Shown here piece by piece: positions 53,363 to 61,988 of a stretch of 64,000 nt of DNA. The stretch covers positions 310,001-374,000 of the forward strand of contig NZ_NPKT01000002.1 of assembly GCF_008329565.1 (NCBI RefSeq). The letters are read 5' to 3'. The first letter of the stretch is position 1; each line of letters starts with the position of its first letter. A program made the position numbers and the translations under genes. This DNA comes from Mycolicibacterium sp. P1-5. GTDB lineage: Bacteria; Actinomycetota; Actinomycetes; Mycobacteriales; Mycobacteriaceae. The notes beneath the pieces are model-generated. The model was not told where the DNA came from, searched no databases, and worked only from the letters and a program-made list of their open reading frames with translations.

Positions 53363-54196
53363 GTGCCAGATATTGATCGTCGAAGCCTGATGCTGATGGC
53401 TGGGTTCGGCGCGGTCGCCGCCGCGCTGCCGATGCCCGTGGCAGGAGCCACGCCAAGCCGCCCCCAAGCGCCGGCGCCGAATGCCACGTCCACCACGTAT
53501 CTCTTCCACGACGAGTTCGACGGACCGGCCGGCTCGGCGCCCGATCCCTCGAAGTGGCGCATGGCTCAGGCGCGCGAACTCATCAAGAACCCGGTGTTCT
53601 GGGATCGCCCCGAGAACATGGGCCAATACCGCGACGATCGTCAGCACGTTTTCCTGGACGGCAACTCGAACTTGGTGATCCGCGCGACGCGCGACAACAA
53701 CAAGTACGTCAGCGGCAAGGTCATCGGAAACTGGTGGGGCGGAATCGGAACCACCTGGGAAGCCAGGATCAAATTCAACTGCCTGACCGCGGGATGCTGG
53801 CCGGCCTGGTGGCTGATGAACGACAATCCAGAAGTCGGTGGCGAAGTGGACCTCGCCGAGTGGTACGGCAACGGTGAATGGCCCTCTGGTACAACCGTTC
53901 ACGCACGACTTGATGGGACGTCGTTTGCGACCCAGCCGAATCCGATTGACGGAAACTGGCATACCTGGCGGGTCACCTGGAATGACTCGGGGATGTACTT
54001 CTGGAAGGACTACGTCGACGGCGCCGAGCCGTACTTCACGGTTCCGGCGAACTCCCTCGACGACTGGCCGTTCAACTTTCCGGACTACCGGCTGTTCCCG
54101 GTGCTGAACCTGGCTGTCAGCGGCTCGGGTGGTGGCGATCCGCGGCCGGGCACCTACCCGGCGGACATGCTCGTCGACTACGTGCGGGTCTGGTAG
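53363..54196 (+). CDS. Secreted GH16 family glycoside hydrolase (Rv0315-like)
   Basis: GH16 enzymes cleave beta-1,3/1,4-glucans or related polymers. The GTG at 53363 yields a Tat-type leader (D-R-R-S-L-M-L-M-A-G-F-G) ending near V-A-G-A-T; an ATG at 53315 would bury this motif. The mature 250-residue domain has YLFHDEFDGPAGSAPDPSKW at the start. The catalytic signature EVDLAE has nucleophile Glu161, Asp163 and acid/base Glu166. The carbohydrate-contact tryptophans in CWPAWWLMND are present, and the end is the usual MLVDYVRVW. M. tuberculosis Rv0315 is the probable counterpart. The true substrate is unknown. Confidence 0.9.
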   Translation: MPDIDRRSLMLMAGFGAVAAALPMPVAGATPSRPQAPAPNATSTTYLFHDEFDGPAGSAPDPSKWRMAQARELIKNPVFWDRPENMGQYRDDRQHVFLDGNSNLVIRATRDNNKYVSGKVIGNWWGGIGTTWEARIKFNCLTAGCWPAWWLMNDNPEVGGEVDLAEWYGNGEWPSGTTVHARLDGTSFATQPNPIDGNWHTWRVTWNDSGMYFWKDYVDGAEPYFTVPANSLDDWPFNFPDYRLFPVLNLAVSGSGGGDPRPGTYPADMLVDYVRVW

Positions 54197-54207
54197 GCCG
54201 GCGGGCG

Positions 54208-55308
54208 TCAGCTCATGCCGGCGGCGATCACCTCGTCGACCTCGGTCGCCCGCGCCGCCATCTCGGCGTGTGCCTTGTCCAACGACTCGGCCTGATCCTC
54301 GTCAGCCTTCATCAGCGCCTCGATGTCGAGGCCGGCCAAGTCGTGAACCCCCATGTCTCGGAAGGCCTTTTGCACCTTCTCACCCCACAGTCCGATGTCC
54401 TTGACGATCGGCACGATACGGCTGAACAGGTGCGAGCGGAACTGAATCATCAGTGGGGAGTGATCGACCCACTCGGCGCACTCCTGGACGTCGAGACCGA
54501 GTCTCTCCATGACCTCCTCGCCGCGGAACCGATCACGCATCAGGTAACAGGCGTCCACGACGAACTCTTCGCGGTCGTCGCGCTCGGCGGTGGTCAGTTC
54601 GGAGTAATAGTCCTTCAACGAGATTCGGCCGAAGGCGACGTGCCGGGCCTCGTCCTGCATGACATAGGCGAGCAACTGCTTGGCGAGTGAGCCCTCGGGT
54701 GCCAGGTCGCGCTGCACCCCGAAGGCGGCGAGGGCCAGACCTTCGATGAGGACTTGCATACCGAGGTAGGGCATGTCCCAGCGCGAGTCGTTCAAGGTGT
54801 CGGCGAGCAGCGCGGACAGGTTGGTGTTGATGGGGTAGACCAACCCGACCTTCTCCTGAAGGAAGCGGGAGAACGCCTCGACGTGGCGGGCCTCGTCCAT
54901 CGTCTGAGTGGCGGCGTAGAACTTCGCATCCAAGTCGGGGACAACCTCGACGATCTTGGCTGCGCACACCATCGCCCCCTGCTCGCCGTGTAGGAACTGC
55001 GAGAAGTTCCAGGCCTGGTTGTGCTGGCGCATCTCGGCGCGACGTTTCTCGTCTGCTGACTCCCACGCCGGGCTGCCGAACAGCGGATGGAACTCGTCGG
55101 GCATCCCAATCGGGTTCATCGGGTCGACTTCCAGGGACCAGTCGATGCGCGACTGAGCATCCCACTGCTTGTCCTTGCCCTTCTGATACAGGGAAAGCAG
55201 GCGGGACCGTCCCTCGTCGTACTCCCAGGTGAAGCGGGCGTCACCGGCGCTCGGGACTTCCCAGGAGTAGGGCGAGGGTATTTCGGTGTACTTGTCTCGC
55301 GTGGTCAT
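54208..55308 (-). CDS. Ferritin-like diiron oxygenase
   Basis: The 366-residue protein carries a full diiron carboxylate ligand set: Glu109, Glu139 with His142 (DEARHVEAF), Glu189 and Glu220 with His223 (DEARHVAFG). The two E-x-x-H motifs and four-helix spacing place it with ferritin-like R2/AurF-type oxygenases that oxidise small organics with O2. The N-terminal PSPYSWEVPSAGDARFTWEYDE is subfamily specific. The ATG at 55308 was chosen because upstream sequence is not protein-like. It is convergent with the GH16 gene (11-base gap). No reductase adjoins it. Confidence 0.85.
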   Translation of the reverse strand: MTTRDKYTEIPSPYSWEVPSAGDARFTWEYDEGRSRLLSLYQKGKDKQWDAQSRIDWSLEVDPMNPIGMPDEFHPLFGSPAWESADEKRRAEMRQHNQAWNFSQFLHGEQGAMVCAAKIVEVVPDLDAKFYAATQTMDEARHVEAFSRFLQEKVGLVYPINTNLSALLADTLNDSRWDMPYLGMQVLIEGLALAAFGVQRDLAPEGSLAKQLLAYVMQDEARHVAFGRISLKDYYSELTTAERDDREEFVVDACYLMRDRFRGEEVMERLGLDVQECAEWVDHSPLMIQFRSHLFSRIVPIVKDIGLWGEKVQKAFRDMGVHDLAGLDIEALMKADEDQAESLDKAHAEMAARATEVDEVIAAGMS

Positions 55309-55566
55309 GGGCTGCCGCCTCTTCTCCTGGGCCGGTGACGTGTTTTCACACTGCGCCTGATTCAGCGGCGCCGTCAAGGAACAACCGCGAAGCCGTGAAT
55401 CCACGGCCACGAACTGTGCTGACGGCAGATACGGCGTGAAGCCGGGGACACGCGGCCCAGCCGTCAGTAAACAAGGCATGGAACGGTCCGCTCCGGTATT
55501 TGCCGCACCGCAAAGGTTGCACATTGCTATCCTGATCGGGCGATCAGTGAGATACCCGGGGGGCAT

Positions 55567-57270
55567 ATGTCTGCAAGGCACCGCGCGGTAGGCGGCACCA
55601 AGGTCAAAGCCCAGCGCACAGGGGGCCGCCATCGTATTCGGCGTTCTCACGGCGATGTCTCGACCTGGCTCGGGGCCGGAACCCTCAGCGTTGGCGTCGT
55701 CTCGCTCCTGACCGCCGTACCGGCAGCTGTTGCCCACGCCGATTCAGCTGGCGTCGGCTCCGCGTCGTCCAGTCACAACACCGCGGGACCCAATGCAGGC
55801 GTCAGCGGCCGCTCGACGGTATCGAGCCGAATTGTCAAAGCGCCCAGTGCGATACGAGCGTCATCTGGCGACACTCGCTCCCCGAAGTCCGCCGTTTATG
55901 CGGTGCCGACGCCTGCGACCGCCACGAGTGTTGTCGCTGCGGATCCCGCTGCGGCGCGCTCGGTCGTCAGCAGGGGCGACACCCGCTTGTCGATAGGACA
56001 CTTTGCGCCGTCCGCACCGAGCAATCGCCTGTCGACGGCATCGGCCAGCTCACGGACATCCGCGACCGCCGCGCCCACGGCCGCGAGTACGCCGATGGCC
56101 GCGGTCACGATCACGAGCACGTTCCCGACAGTGCAGCAGATCCTCTGCAACCTTTCACAGGGAATCATCGATAACACCGGACCCACGCTGCTCAGCATCT
56201 TGGGCCCTCGGCAGCAATTCAGTCTTGAGGACGTCATCACCGCGATAGTCACCAACCAGTGGGATGGCCGCCAAATAGTCGGCAATGGTGCGGACGGGAC
56301 AGCGGACAGCCCAGATGGCAAGGTCGGCGGGTGGTTGATCGGCAACGGCGGCAACGGCTATTCCCCGCCGGCTGGGTCTGGTCTGGCCGGCGGCAACGGT
56401 GGTAACGGCGGGCTGATCGGCAACGGCGGCGCAGGCGGCACTGGCGCGGCCGGTCTGGGCGGCAACAACGGACAGAACGGCGGAACCGGTGGTGCGGCGT
56501 TCTTGTTCGGCACCGGAGGTACCGGCGGTGCCGGTGGCGCGGGCGGCCCGGGAGATGCCCTAACAGCGCCTGGGAACGGTGGAAACGGCGGAGTCGGGGG
56601 AGCCGGGGGCCTGATGGTCGGTGCCGGCGGGACCGGTGGCGCGGGCGGAACGGGCGCTACCGGCGGCAATGGCGGCGCGGGCGGCGTTGTGCTGAGCCTC
56701 GGCCTCGGATACTTCACCGGAACGCCGACTCTGTTCGGCAGGGAGTACCAAGCCGGAACTGTCGTCGGCGGGACTGGCGGTGCGGGTGGCACCGGAACTA
56801 GCGGTGCCGGCGGGACCGGAGGCGCCGGCGGCGCGGCAATGATCTGGGATTGGTCGTATACGAACTACTTCGTGGCTGCGACGACGCAATTCACTGGCCT
56901 CGGCGGAAATCCTCTGACTGCCATCGGTGGCACGGGAGGGGTCGGCGGCGACGGGACCCTGCTTGGCGGCCAGGGCGGTGCCGGCGGTGATGCATACGAC
57001 TTCCTGGACAGTGGATCCCTCGTCACGGGACAGGCCATCGGTGGGACCGGTGGAGCCGGCGGCGGTGCCTCAGCTCTCTTGGGATTGGGCGGCCCCGGCG
57101 GCAAGGGCGGCAACGGTTACGCGAATTTCCCCGACGCCGCTTCCGGCGGAGTCGGTGGTGCCGCAGGGGCCGGTCTGGCCGGTCTGGGCCTTCCTGGGCT
57201 GCCCGGCGTCGGCCTATCCATACCTGCACTCTCAACGGTTACGTGCCTGGTGAATCTCTGCCCCGCCTGA
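55567..57270 (+). CDS. PGRS-repeat protein with Sec-like leader instead of PE domain
   Basis: The 567-residue product opens with a long basic leader and a hydrophobic helix (TLSVGVVSLLTAVPAAVAHA, about 39-58). A Ser/Ala/Thr-rich region extends to residue 170, and a short helical domain (FPTVQQILCNLSQGI) to residue 235. From about 236 the sequence GRQIVGNGADGT resembles the GRPLI motif that precedes PGRS repeats. The Gly-Gly-X repeats then run to about residue 540, and the end is TVTCLVNLCPA with two Cys. No PE domain is present. A surface-exposed protein is likely; how it crosses the envelope is uncertain. Confidence 0.83.
   Translation: MSARHRAVGGTKVKAQRTGGRHRIRRSHGDVSTWLGAGTLSVGVVSLLTAVPAAVAHADSAGVGSASSSHNTAGPNAGVSGRSTVSSRIVKAPSAIRASSGDTRSPKSAVYAVPTPATATSVVAADPAAARSVVSRGDTRLSIGHFAPSAPSNRLSTASASSRTSATAAPTAASTPMAAVTITSTFPTVQQILCNLSQGIIDNTGPTLLSILGPRQQFSLEDVITAIVTNQWDGRQIVGNGADGTADSPDGKVGGWLIGNGGNGYSPPAGSGLAGGNGGNGGLIGNGGAGGTGAAGLGGNNGQNGGTGGAAFLFGTGGTGGAGGAGGPGDALTAPGNGGNGGVGGAGGLMVGAGGTGGAGGTGATGGNGGAGGVVLSLGLGYFTGTPTLFGREYQAGTVVGGTGGAGGTGTSGAGGTGGAGGAAMIWDWSYTNYFVAATTQFTGLGGNPLTAIGGTGGVGGDGTLLGGQGGAGGDAYDFLDSGSLVTGQAIGGTGGAGGGASALLGLGGPGGKGGNGYANFPDAASGGVGGAAGAGLAGLGLPGLPGVGLSIPALSTVTCLVNLCPA
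56376..57195 (+). repeat. PGRS-type GGX-coding tandem repeats
   Basis: The DNA repeats short ggcggn units encoding Gly-Gly-Asn, Gly-Gly-Ala and Gly-Gly-Thr triplets. They are interrupted by three non-repetitive inserts (around YFTGTPTLFGREYQ, MIWDWSYTNYFVAATTQF and YDFLDSGSLV). This is the polymorphic GC-rich repeat pattern of mycobacteria. Confidence 0.85.
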
Positions 57271-57344
57271 ACGGCCGACGCGCAGCGCACGAGCCGCTTC
57301 AAATCTTGTGCGGGACACCCGCGCGCAAGTCGGTATCGAAGCCG

Positions 57345-58211
57345 CTACTTCCAGTGATCCTCGAGCAGTGTCGACCACGCGTGGCTGACCTGCTTCCACT
57401 CATCGGTGCACCCTTGGGCCCGGTCTTCAGGCAATCCGTCTTTGGTGACAATGTCGGCGTTGGCCTGCGGGTTGGATCCGTAGATCCAGCACTGCAGGTT
57501 GTAAACGCGCTGCTGGTCCAGCGAGTGGACGTCGGCCATGTCGGCGGCACCCAACTCCGTGCGCGCCGCGGCTGAGGCTTGGAAAGCGCGCGCAAAGTTC
57601 GTAATGGCCTTCAGCGACTCCGAGTCGACTTTCCCGTTGTCGCCCGGTGTCAGAAGGATGTAGGCGGCCAGCTGATCGGCCGCGTCCTCTTCCTTGCCGG
57701 TGATCGGCAGGTTGTAGAGCGTGATCGCCATGTGGCCGGCCTCGTGATAGAACGTTGCGTCTTCGGAGCCGATGGCTGATGCGATTGGGTCTTTATCGCC
57801 GGCCTTGGTGAAGATCTTCTGGCCGAGATCGGCGTCCTCGTAGCAGATGGTGATGGTTTTCTGGCTCGGGCTCCAGAACGCGTTCGCCTGATCGCATTGC
57901 GATCCGTGCAGGGGGATGTCGATGGGCAGCTTCAACGATTGGTTGATGTCCTCGGCCAAATCTTCGAGAACGTGGTTGTCCTGCAACAGCTTTTTCCCGT
58001 TCTGCGCATCGGGACTTGCCGCGTCGTCATACGTGACGGCCATCTTGCCGCCGCCGGCATCTGACGCGGGAGTGTCACTGGGGCCGTTTGCTTTTGATGT
58101 TTGCGATGCCGCGGATCCGCCCGAAGACTCGGCCTTCTCTTCGGTGCCGCCACCGCCGCATGCGACCACGACCAAGCCAATGGCCAATACCGGCAGAATT
58201 CGAGCGCGCAT
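57345..58211 (-). CDS. DUF4344-like metallopeptidase lipoprotein
   Basis: The 288-residue product has a lipoprotein signal peptide with lipobox V-V-A-C (Cys18), so it should be anchored to the outer face of the membrane. A Ser/Gly/Asp-rich linker follows. The body has the zinc protease motif HEAGH (His156, Glu157, His160), with a downstream acidic segment (GKEEDAADQLAAYILL) that supplies a third ligand. Four Cys (SQCDQ, TICYE, LQCWIY, QGCTDE) could form two disulfides. This layout matches the DUF4344 putative metallopeptidase family. Its substrate is unknown. Confidence 0.85.
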   Translation of the reverse strand: MRARILPVLAIGLVVVACGGGGTEEKAESSGGSAASQTSKANGPSDTPASDAGGGKMAVTYDDAASPDAQNGKKLLQDNHVLEDLAEDINQSLKLPIDIPLHGSQCDQANAFWSPSQKTITICYEDADLGQKIFTKAGDKDPIASAIGSEDATFYHEAGHMAITLYNLPITGKEEDAADQLAAYILLTPGDNGKVDSESLKAITNFARAFQASAAARTELGAADMADVHSLDQQRVYNLQCWIYGSNPQANADIVTKDGLPEDRAQGCTDEWKQVSHAWSTLLEDHWK

Positions 58212-58309
58212 GTCCGACCTCCGTCACCACCACCTAGTAATTGACACAGTCGCAGATTCAGTCGGTGGGCGGAGCAGGTTGGGCTAATTCATCGCCCGCG
58301 CCGGGCAGG

Positions 58310-58858
58310 TCAATGCGTGGCCGGTGACAACCCGTATCGTCGAACCACGTCGCCGAGCCAGTCCGGCGTGCCATACGTCAGCCCGTATTTGGCTGCCAGA
58401 TCGATGAAGTCCGCCGACTCGTGCAGGGGAACACCGGGATTCGCCATCTCCTCGCCCGACGTGAGAAGCTCACCCAATTCGCGGAAGTAATTCTCGAAAC
58501 CATTGCCAGGAGTGATGATTTCGATGATCCTGCCGGGTTCGCTCCCGGCATTCCACATGGCGTGGATCTGGCCGCGAGGCTTGGTGATGTAGCCGCCCGG
58601 GCCGAGCACCACTTCGCTGTCGTCGGAGCGGAAGCCGATTTCGCCGGCGAGGACGTAGGAGTGCTCGTCTTCGCGGGTGTGTCGATGCGCGGCGGTGATG
58701 GTGCCGACCGGGAACGGGTGCTCGACGATCGACACCAAACCGCCGGTTGTCGGGCTAGTCAGCTTGAACACCGCACCGAATCCGGGGATGGGCGCGACGG
58801 CGCCTTGACCGGGCTGCACCACAGTCAACTCGGCGCCATGGGCCTCGTGAATGTCCAT
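58310..58858 (-). CDS. Cupin-domain protein
   Basis: The 182-residue protein is a single-domain cupin. The first motif is TAAHRHTREDEHSYVLAGEIGF (His-x-His and Glu/His metal ligands), and the second PRGQIHAMWNAGSEPGRIIEI. The ATG at 58858 has AGGAG about nine bases upstream. It starts 18 bases after the HD-domain gene on the same strand, so both are likely cotranscribed and controlled by the divergent GlxA-type regulator. Cupins of this kind are often dioxygenases, isomerases or metabolite binders. Confidence 0.84.
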   Translation of the reverse strand: MDIHEAHGAELTVVQPGQGAVAPIPGFGAVFKLTSPTTGGLVSIVEHPFPVGTITAAHRHTREDEHSYVLAGEIGFRSDDSEVVLGPGGYITKPRGQIHAMWNAGSEPGRIIEIITPGNGFENYFRELGELLTSGEEMANPGVPLHESADFIDLAAKYGLTYGTPDWLGDVVRRYGLSPATH

Positions 58859-58875
58859 GTCACTGCTCCTCTCCG

Positions 58876-59526
58876 CTACTCGGGCCAACTATTGGTCAAG
58901 ATCAGGTCGACGAAGTCCTGCCGCTTGAACGTCGGGTCGAAGTGCGCGAGCACGTCGGCGTTCATCGTCCCGAAGGTGCTGTCGGGTCGGTGCTTCATTC
59001 CGTCGTTGAACGCGGTCAGGATTCGCTTCTTGAAGTCGGGGCGGGGATGAGCTGCGGTAACCACGTCGATCGCCTCCGGTGAGAGTTCGTCGCGCCCGAT
59101 GCCGACGACATCAACCTCCACGCCGGCATTGACCAGGGCGATTTCGGGCTCGACGAATTGCGGGACGCCCGGAGTGGTGTGCAAGGCGATGGCCAGCCAC
59201 ACCTTCTGGGCGTCACCGGAGTCGACGTCGTGTTGCAGCAGGAAGTCGCGTGCGGCGTTGGCGCCGTCGACCTCGAAACGCAGATCGGAGGTGCGGTAGC
59301 GCTCGGTGAGGCCGATGTCGTGGAACATCGCCGCCACGTAGAGCAGCTCGAGATCGGGTTGCAGACGCAGGTGCTTGCCGCGCAATGCACCGAACAGGAA
59401 CACTCGCCGCGAGTGGTCGAACAGCAGATCGTCTTCGGCGTCGCGGATGTATTCGGTGGCCGCGCGCACCATCGTGGTGTCGGGGATTTCGATGCCGGCG
59501 ATGGTCTGGATGGACTCGATACTCAT
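58876..59526 (-). CDS. HD-domain hydrolase (cyanamide hydratase-like)
   Basis: The 216-residue protein has HD-superfamily metal ligands His38 (LLFDHSRRVFLFG) and His69-Asp70 (AAMFHDIGL). Later residues are ALHTTPGVPQF and VEVDVVGIG. The region YVAAMFHDIGLTERYRTSDLRFEVDGAN resembles cyanamide hydratase-type HD proteins rather than nucleotide phosphohydrolases. The ATG at 59526 follows AGGAGG at six bases. It precedes the cupin gene and diverges from the GlxA-type regulator. A small-molecule hydratase or hydrolase is inferred. Confidence 0.82.
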   Translation of the reverse strand: MSIESIQTIAGIEIPDTTMVRAATEYIRDAEDDLLFDHSRRVFLFGALRGKHLRLQPDLELLYVAAMFHDIGLTERYRTSDLRFEVDGANAARDFLLQHDVDSGDAQKVWLAIALHTTPGVPQFVEPEIALVNAGVEVDVVGIGRDELSPEAIDVVTAAHPRPDFKKRILTAFNDGMKHRPDSTFGTMNADVLAHFDPTFKRQDFVDLILTNSWPE

Positions 59527-59615
59527 GATCAACCTCCTGCGTTGGGCTCTTGCGACTCAGTCAACGCAGGTCGCGGGTCGATCACACACAGCTATTGCGC
59601 CGTTCGGCCCACAAA

Positions 59616-60605
59616 ATGCGACACAATGGCGCCGTGGTGCCGAGCGCTCCTTCGCGGGTGGTGGTAATCGTCGTCTTCGACGACGTGACGTTGTTGGATG
59701 TGGCCGGAGCCGGTGAGGTGTTCGTCGAGGCCAACCGGTTCGGCGGTGACTACACGATCAAGGTCGCGTCGGTGGACGGTGGGGATGTGCGGACCTCGAT
59801 CGGAACGCGACTGGGCGTCACCGGCAGCGTCGAGTCCATCGAGTCCGCCGACACCGTGTTGGTCGCCGGCAGCGATCGCTTCCCGGGCCGGCCGATCGAC
59901 CCCGTGCTCGTCGAGGCGGTGCGATCGGTGGCGGGCCGCACCCGCCGGCTGGGTTCGATCTGTACCGGCTCGTTCATCCTGGCGCAGGCCGGTCTGCTCA
60001 GTGGCCGGCGGGCCACCACGCACTGGCGAGAGACACGACGGCTCGCTCGGGCGTTTCCCGACGTCACTGTGGAGCCGGACGCCCTCTTCGTGCGCGACGG
60101 TGATGTGTTCACTTCGGCCGGGGTGTCATCGGGCATCGACCTTGCTTTGGCATTGGTGGAACAGGATCACGGTGCCGACCTGGTGCGCGATGTGGCGCGC
60201 TGGTTGGTCGTATACCTCAAACGGGCCGGCGGGCAATCGCAGTTCTCGACCCTCGTCGAGACGAATGCCCCGCCGCAGTCCGCACTGCGGGTGGTCACCG
60301 AGGCGATCGCCGCGGACCCCGGAGCGGATCACAGTGTGAAATCGCTTGCGCTGCGGGCATCTTTGAGCACGCGCCAGCTGACCCGGTTGTTTCGATCCGA
60401 ACTCGGCACGACGCCCGCCGAGTACGTCGAGATGGTGCGACTCGACGCCGCCCGCGCGGCACTGGACGCTGGGCGTACCGTCAGCGAGACGGCGCACCTC
60501 GCCGGCTTCGGCAGCACCGAGACGCTTCGCCGGGCGTTCGTCGAACACCTCGGCGTATCGCCGAAGGCGTACCGCGACCGGTTCCGCACCGCGATCGGAA
60601 ACTAA
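59616..60605 (+). CDS. GlxA/FtrA-type AraC transcriptional regulator with DJ-1/PfpI domain
   Basis: The regulator of about 329 residues has an N-terminal DJ-1/PfpI-like domain with a nucleophile-elbow Cys116 (GSICTGSFILAQAG). The C-terminal AraC DNA-binding domain has two helix-turn-helix units (LALRASLSTRQLTRLFRSELG and VSETAHLAGFGSTETLRRAF). The ATG at 59616 was chosen; GTG codons at 59634 and 59637 are alternatives. It is divergent from the HD-cupin gene pair, which it probably controls in response to a small metabolite. Its stop shares bases with that of the broken lipoprotein gene. Confidence 0.88.
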   Translation: MRHNGAVVPSAPSRVVVIVVFDDVTLLDVAGAGEVFVEANRFGGDYTIKVASVDGGDVRTSIGTRLGVTGSVESIESADTVLVAGSDRFPGRPIDPVLVEAVRSVAGRTRRLGSICTGSFILAQAGLLSGRRATTHWRETRRLARAFPDVTVEPDALFVRDGDVFTSAGVSSGIDLALALVEQDHGADLVRDVARWLVVYLKRAGGQSQFSTLVETNAPPQSALRVVTEAIAADPGADHSVKSLALRASLSTRQLTRLFRSELGTTPAEYVEMVRLDAARAALDAGRTVSETAHLAGFGSTETLRRAFVEHLGVSPKAYRDRFRTAIGN

Positions 60606-61661
60606 CCCATGCTGGCGAGTTCGACTGCCCGACTGAGCGTTTCGCGGTCGACGACATCGGCGGCATTCATGGGCCTGGTGAGGACGCCGGACTCGCTCGC
60701 GATGTCGATCATGAATTTCACGCTGTCGACGGTGAGGCCACCTTCGTCGGTCCAGAACGGGTACTGCTGAATGAGTGCGAACAACTCCCTCAGCGATTCT
60801 TCGGACGGTGTCGGGTCGATGTATTCGTTGACCGCGGTCCTGAACAAGGCGTAGTCGCTCTTCAGTGCCTTCATCGCACGCAGCGTGGTGGCGCAGTACC
60901 TGGCGGCGAGCTCGCGGTTCTGTTGGAGCCAGTCCGCTTTGGCGGCTTGAGCCACCTTGATGAATTTGGGGGCATTGTCGTAGAGGGTGCCAATCAGCAC
61001 CGGTCGGTTCACGGTGGCTTGGGCGCTGTCGTACTGCGTATCGTGGATCACCGTTGCGTCGAGCGCGCCTGCGGCCCACGCTGCCGTTCTGGCGCTTGAG
61101 CTTTCGATGATCGCCTGATTCGGAATTTCATCGACGTCGCGTTGCTCACCGAGGCCGCTCAACAGCGAATTGAGGACGATGGCTCCAGCGCCTCCCGGGC
61201 TGTCGATGCCCACCCGGGTCGACGGCTCGAACAGCTGAGTGGCGTTGTTCACGCCGTTGGCGCCGGCCAAGACAAAGTCGTCCATGCCGACGTAGGGGCA
61301 GAACATCTTGATGTCCTCGCCCTGCTCGCGCGCATCCAAGATCGCGGAGACTGAGGTCGCCAGCACCTGGGCCTTGCCGGCGAGCGAGGTCTGCACCGCG
61401 CTGGTGTGGGAATCGAATTTCGCGACGTTTCGTTCGACGCTGATCGCCAACCCGAAGTCGGCTCCGTAGTGGTCTACGCCGTAAACCAGCGGGATCTGCG
61501 ATGCCTGTGGTTGTGAGCCCAGCACGATGCGCAGGCGACTCGCCGCTGCTTGGCGTGACCGGTTCGGCGGCGGCAGACGCGCAGCCCGCCAGGGCGAGTG
61601 CGCCGGCGGTACCGATGGCGATCAAGCGCGTCGTACGTCCTCGACGACTCTCGGCTGACAT
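60602..61661 (-). pseudogene. Frameshifted substrate-binding lipoprotein (SsuA/TauA-like)
   Basis: Two minus-strand frames together make one ABC-type substrate-binding protein. The first, from ATG 61661, encodes a lipoprotein signal with lipobox (ALALAGCASAAAEP) and then P-S-S-G-E-S. The second, open from upstream of GTG 61525 to the stop at 60602, continues R-L-R-I-V-L-G-S-Q-P-Q-A-S-Q and carries the body (VYGVDHYGADFGLAIS, STRVGIDSPGGAGAIV, PVLIGTLYDNAPKF). The frame change falls near 61535-61545. It is a pseudogene, a recent frameshift or a sequence error. No permease or ATPase gene adjoins it. Confidence 0.78.
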
Positions 61662-61857
61662 GGGCCTCTTTGTTCCTTCGCTGGGTCGGATCGACCGTAC
61701 GCATAGTGAGCAGGCCAAATACCGAAATTGCTTCAAACCCAGCTGATCGCCGTTGCATCAAATTGTTCAGTTCGCTGACGGTCAAACGGCGGTCAACGGT
61801 GCCTCGCGACAGCGTCCAATGGGAATTGCTGGGGGTCTGAATGGGATTTCAAGTGAG

Positions 61858-61928
61858 AGCCGATGACGGGAATCGAACCCGCGTATTCAGCTTGGGAAGC
61901 TGATGTTCTGCCATTGAACTACATCGGC
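61858..61928 (-). tRNA. tRNA-Gly (anticodon CCC)
   Basis: The minus strand folds into a complete cloverleaf. The acceptor is GCCGATG/CATCGGC, the D-stem GTTC/GAAC, and the anticodon stem TCAGC/GCTGA with loop TTCCCAA (anticodon CCC). The variable loop is four bases, and the T-stem GCGGG/CCCGT has loop TTCGATT. The discriminator is T at 61858 and CCA is not encoded. Total length is 71 bases. Confidence 0.95.
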
Positions 61929-61988
61929 CTGGTGCTGACGAAGGATAGCAACCGCACCACCGCCGCTGCGCGGCTATACGCTCTTCGC

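Noticed and set aside
54197..54222. GCCGGC...GCCGGC hairpin as GH16 terminator
   Set aside because: The two six-base palindromes can pair but are common in GC-rich DNA. The second lies inside the convergent ferritin-like gene and no T run follows.
56376..57195. Possible CRISPR-like or satellite array
   Set aside because: The short repeats keep one reading frame and encode Gly-Gly-X triplets, which is PGRS coding sequence; there are no regular spacers.
61525..61525. GTG at this position as the true start of a soluble substrate-binding protein
   Set aside because: It would drop the export signal and lipobox that lie immediately upstream in another frame; a frameshifted lipoprotein explains both parts better.
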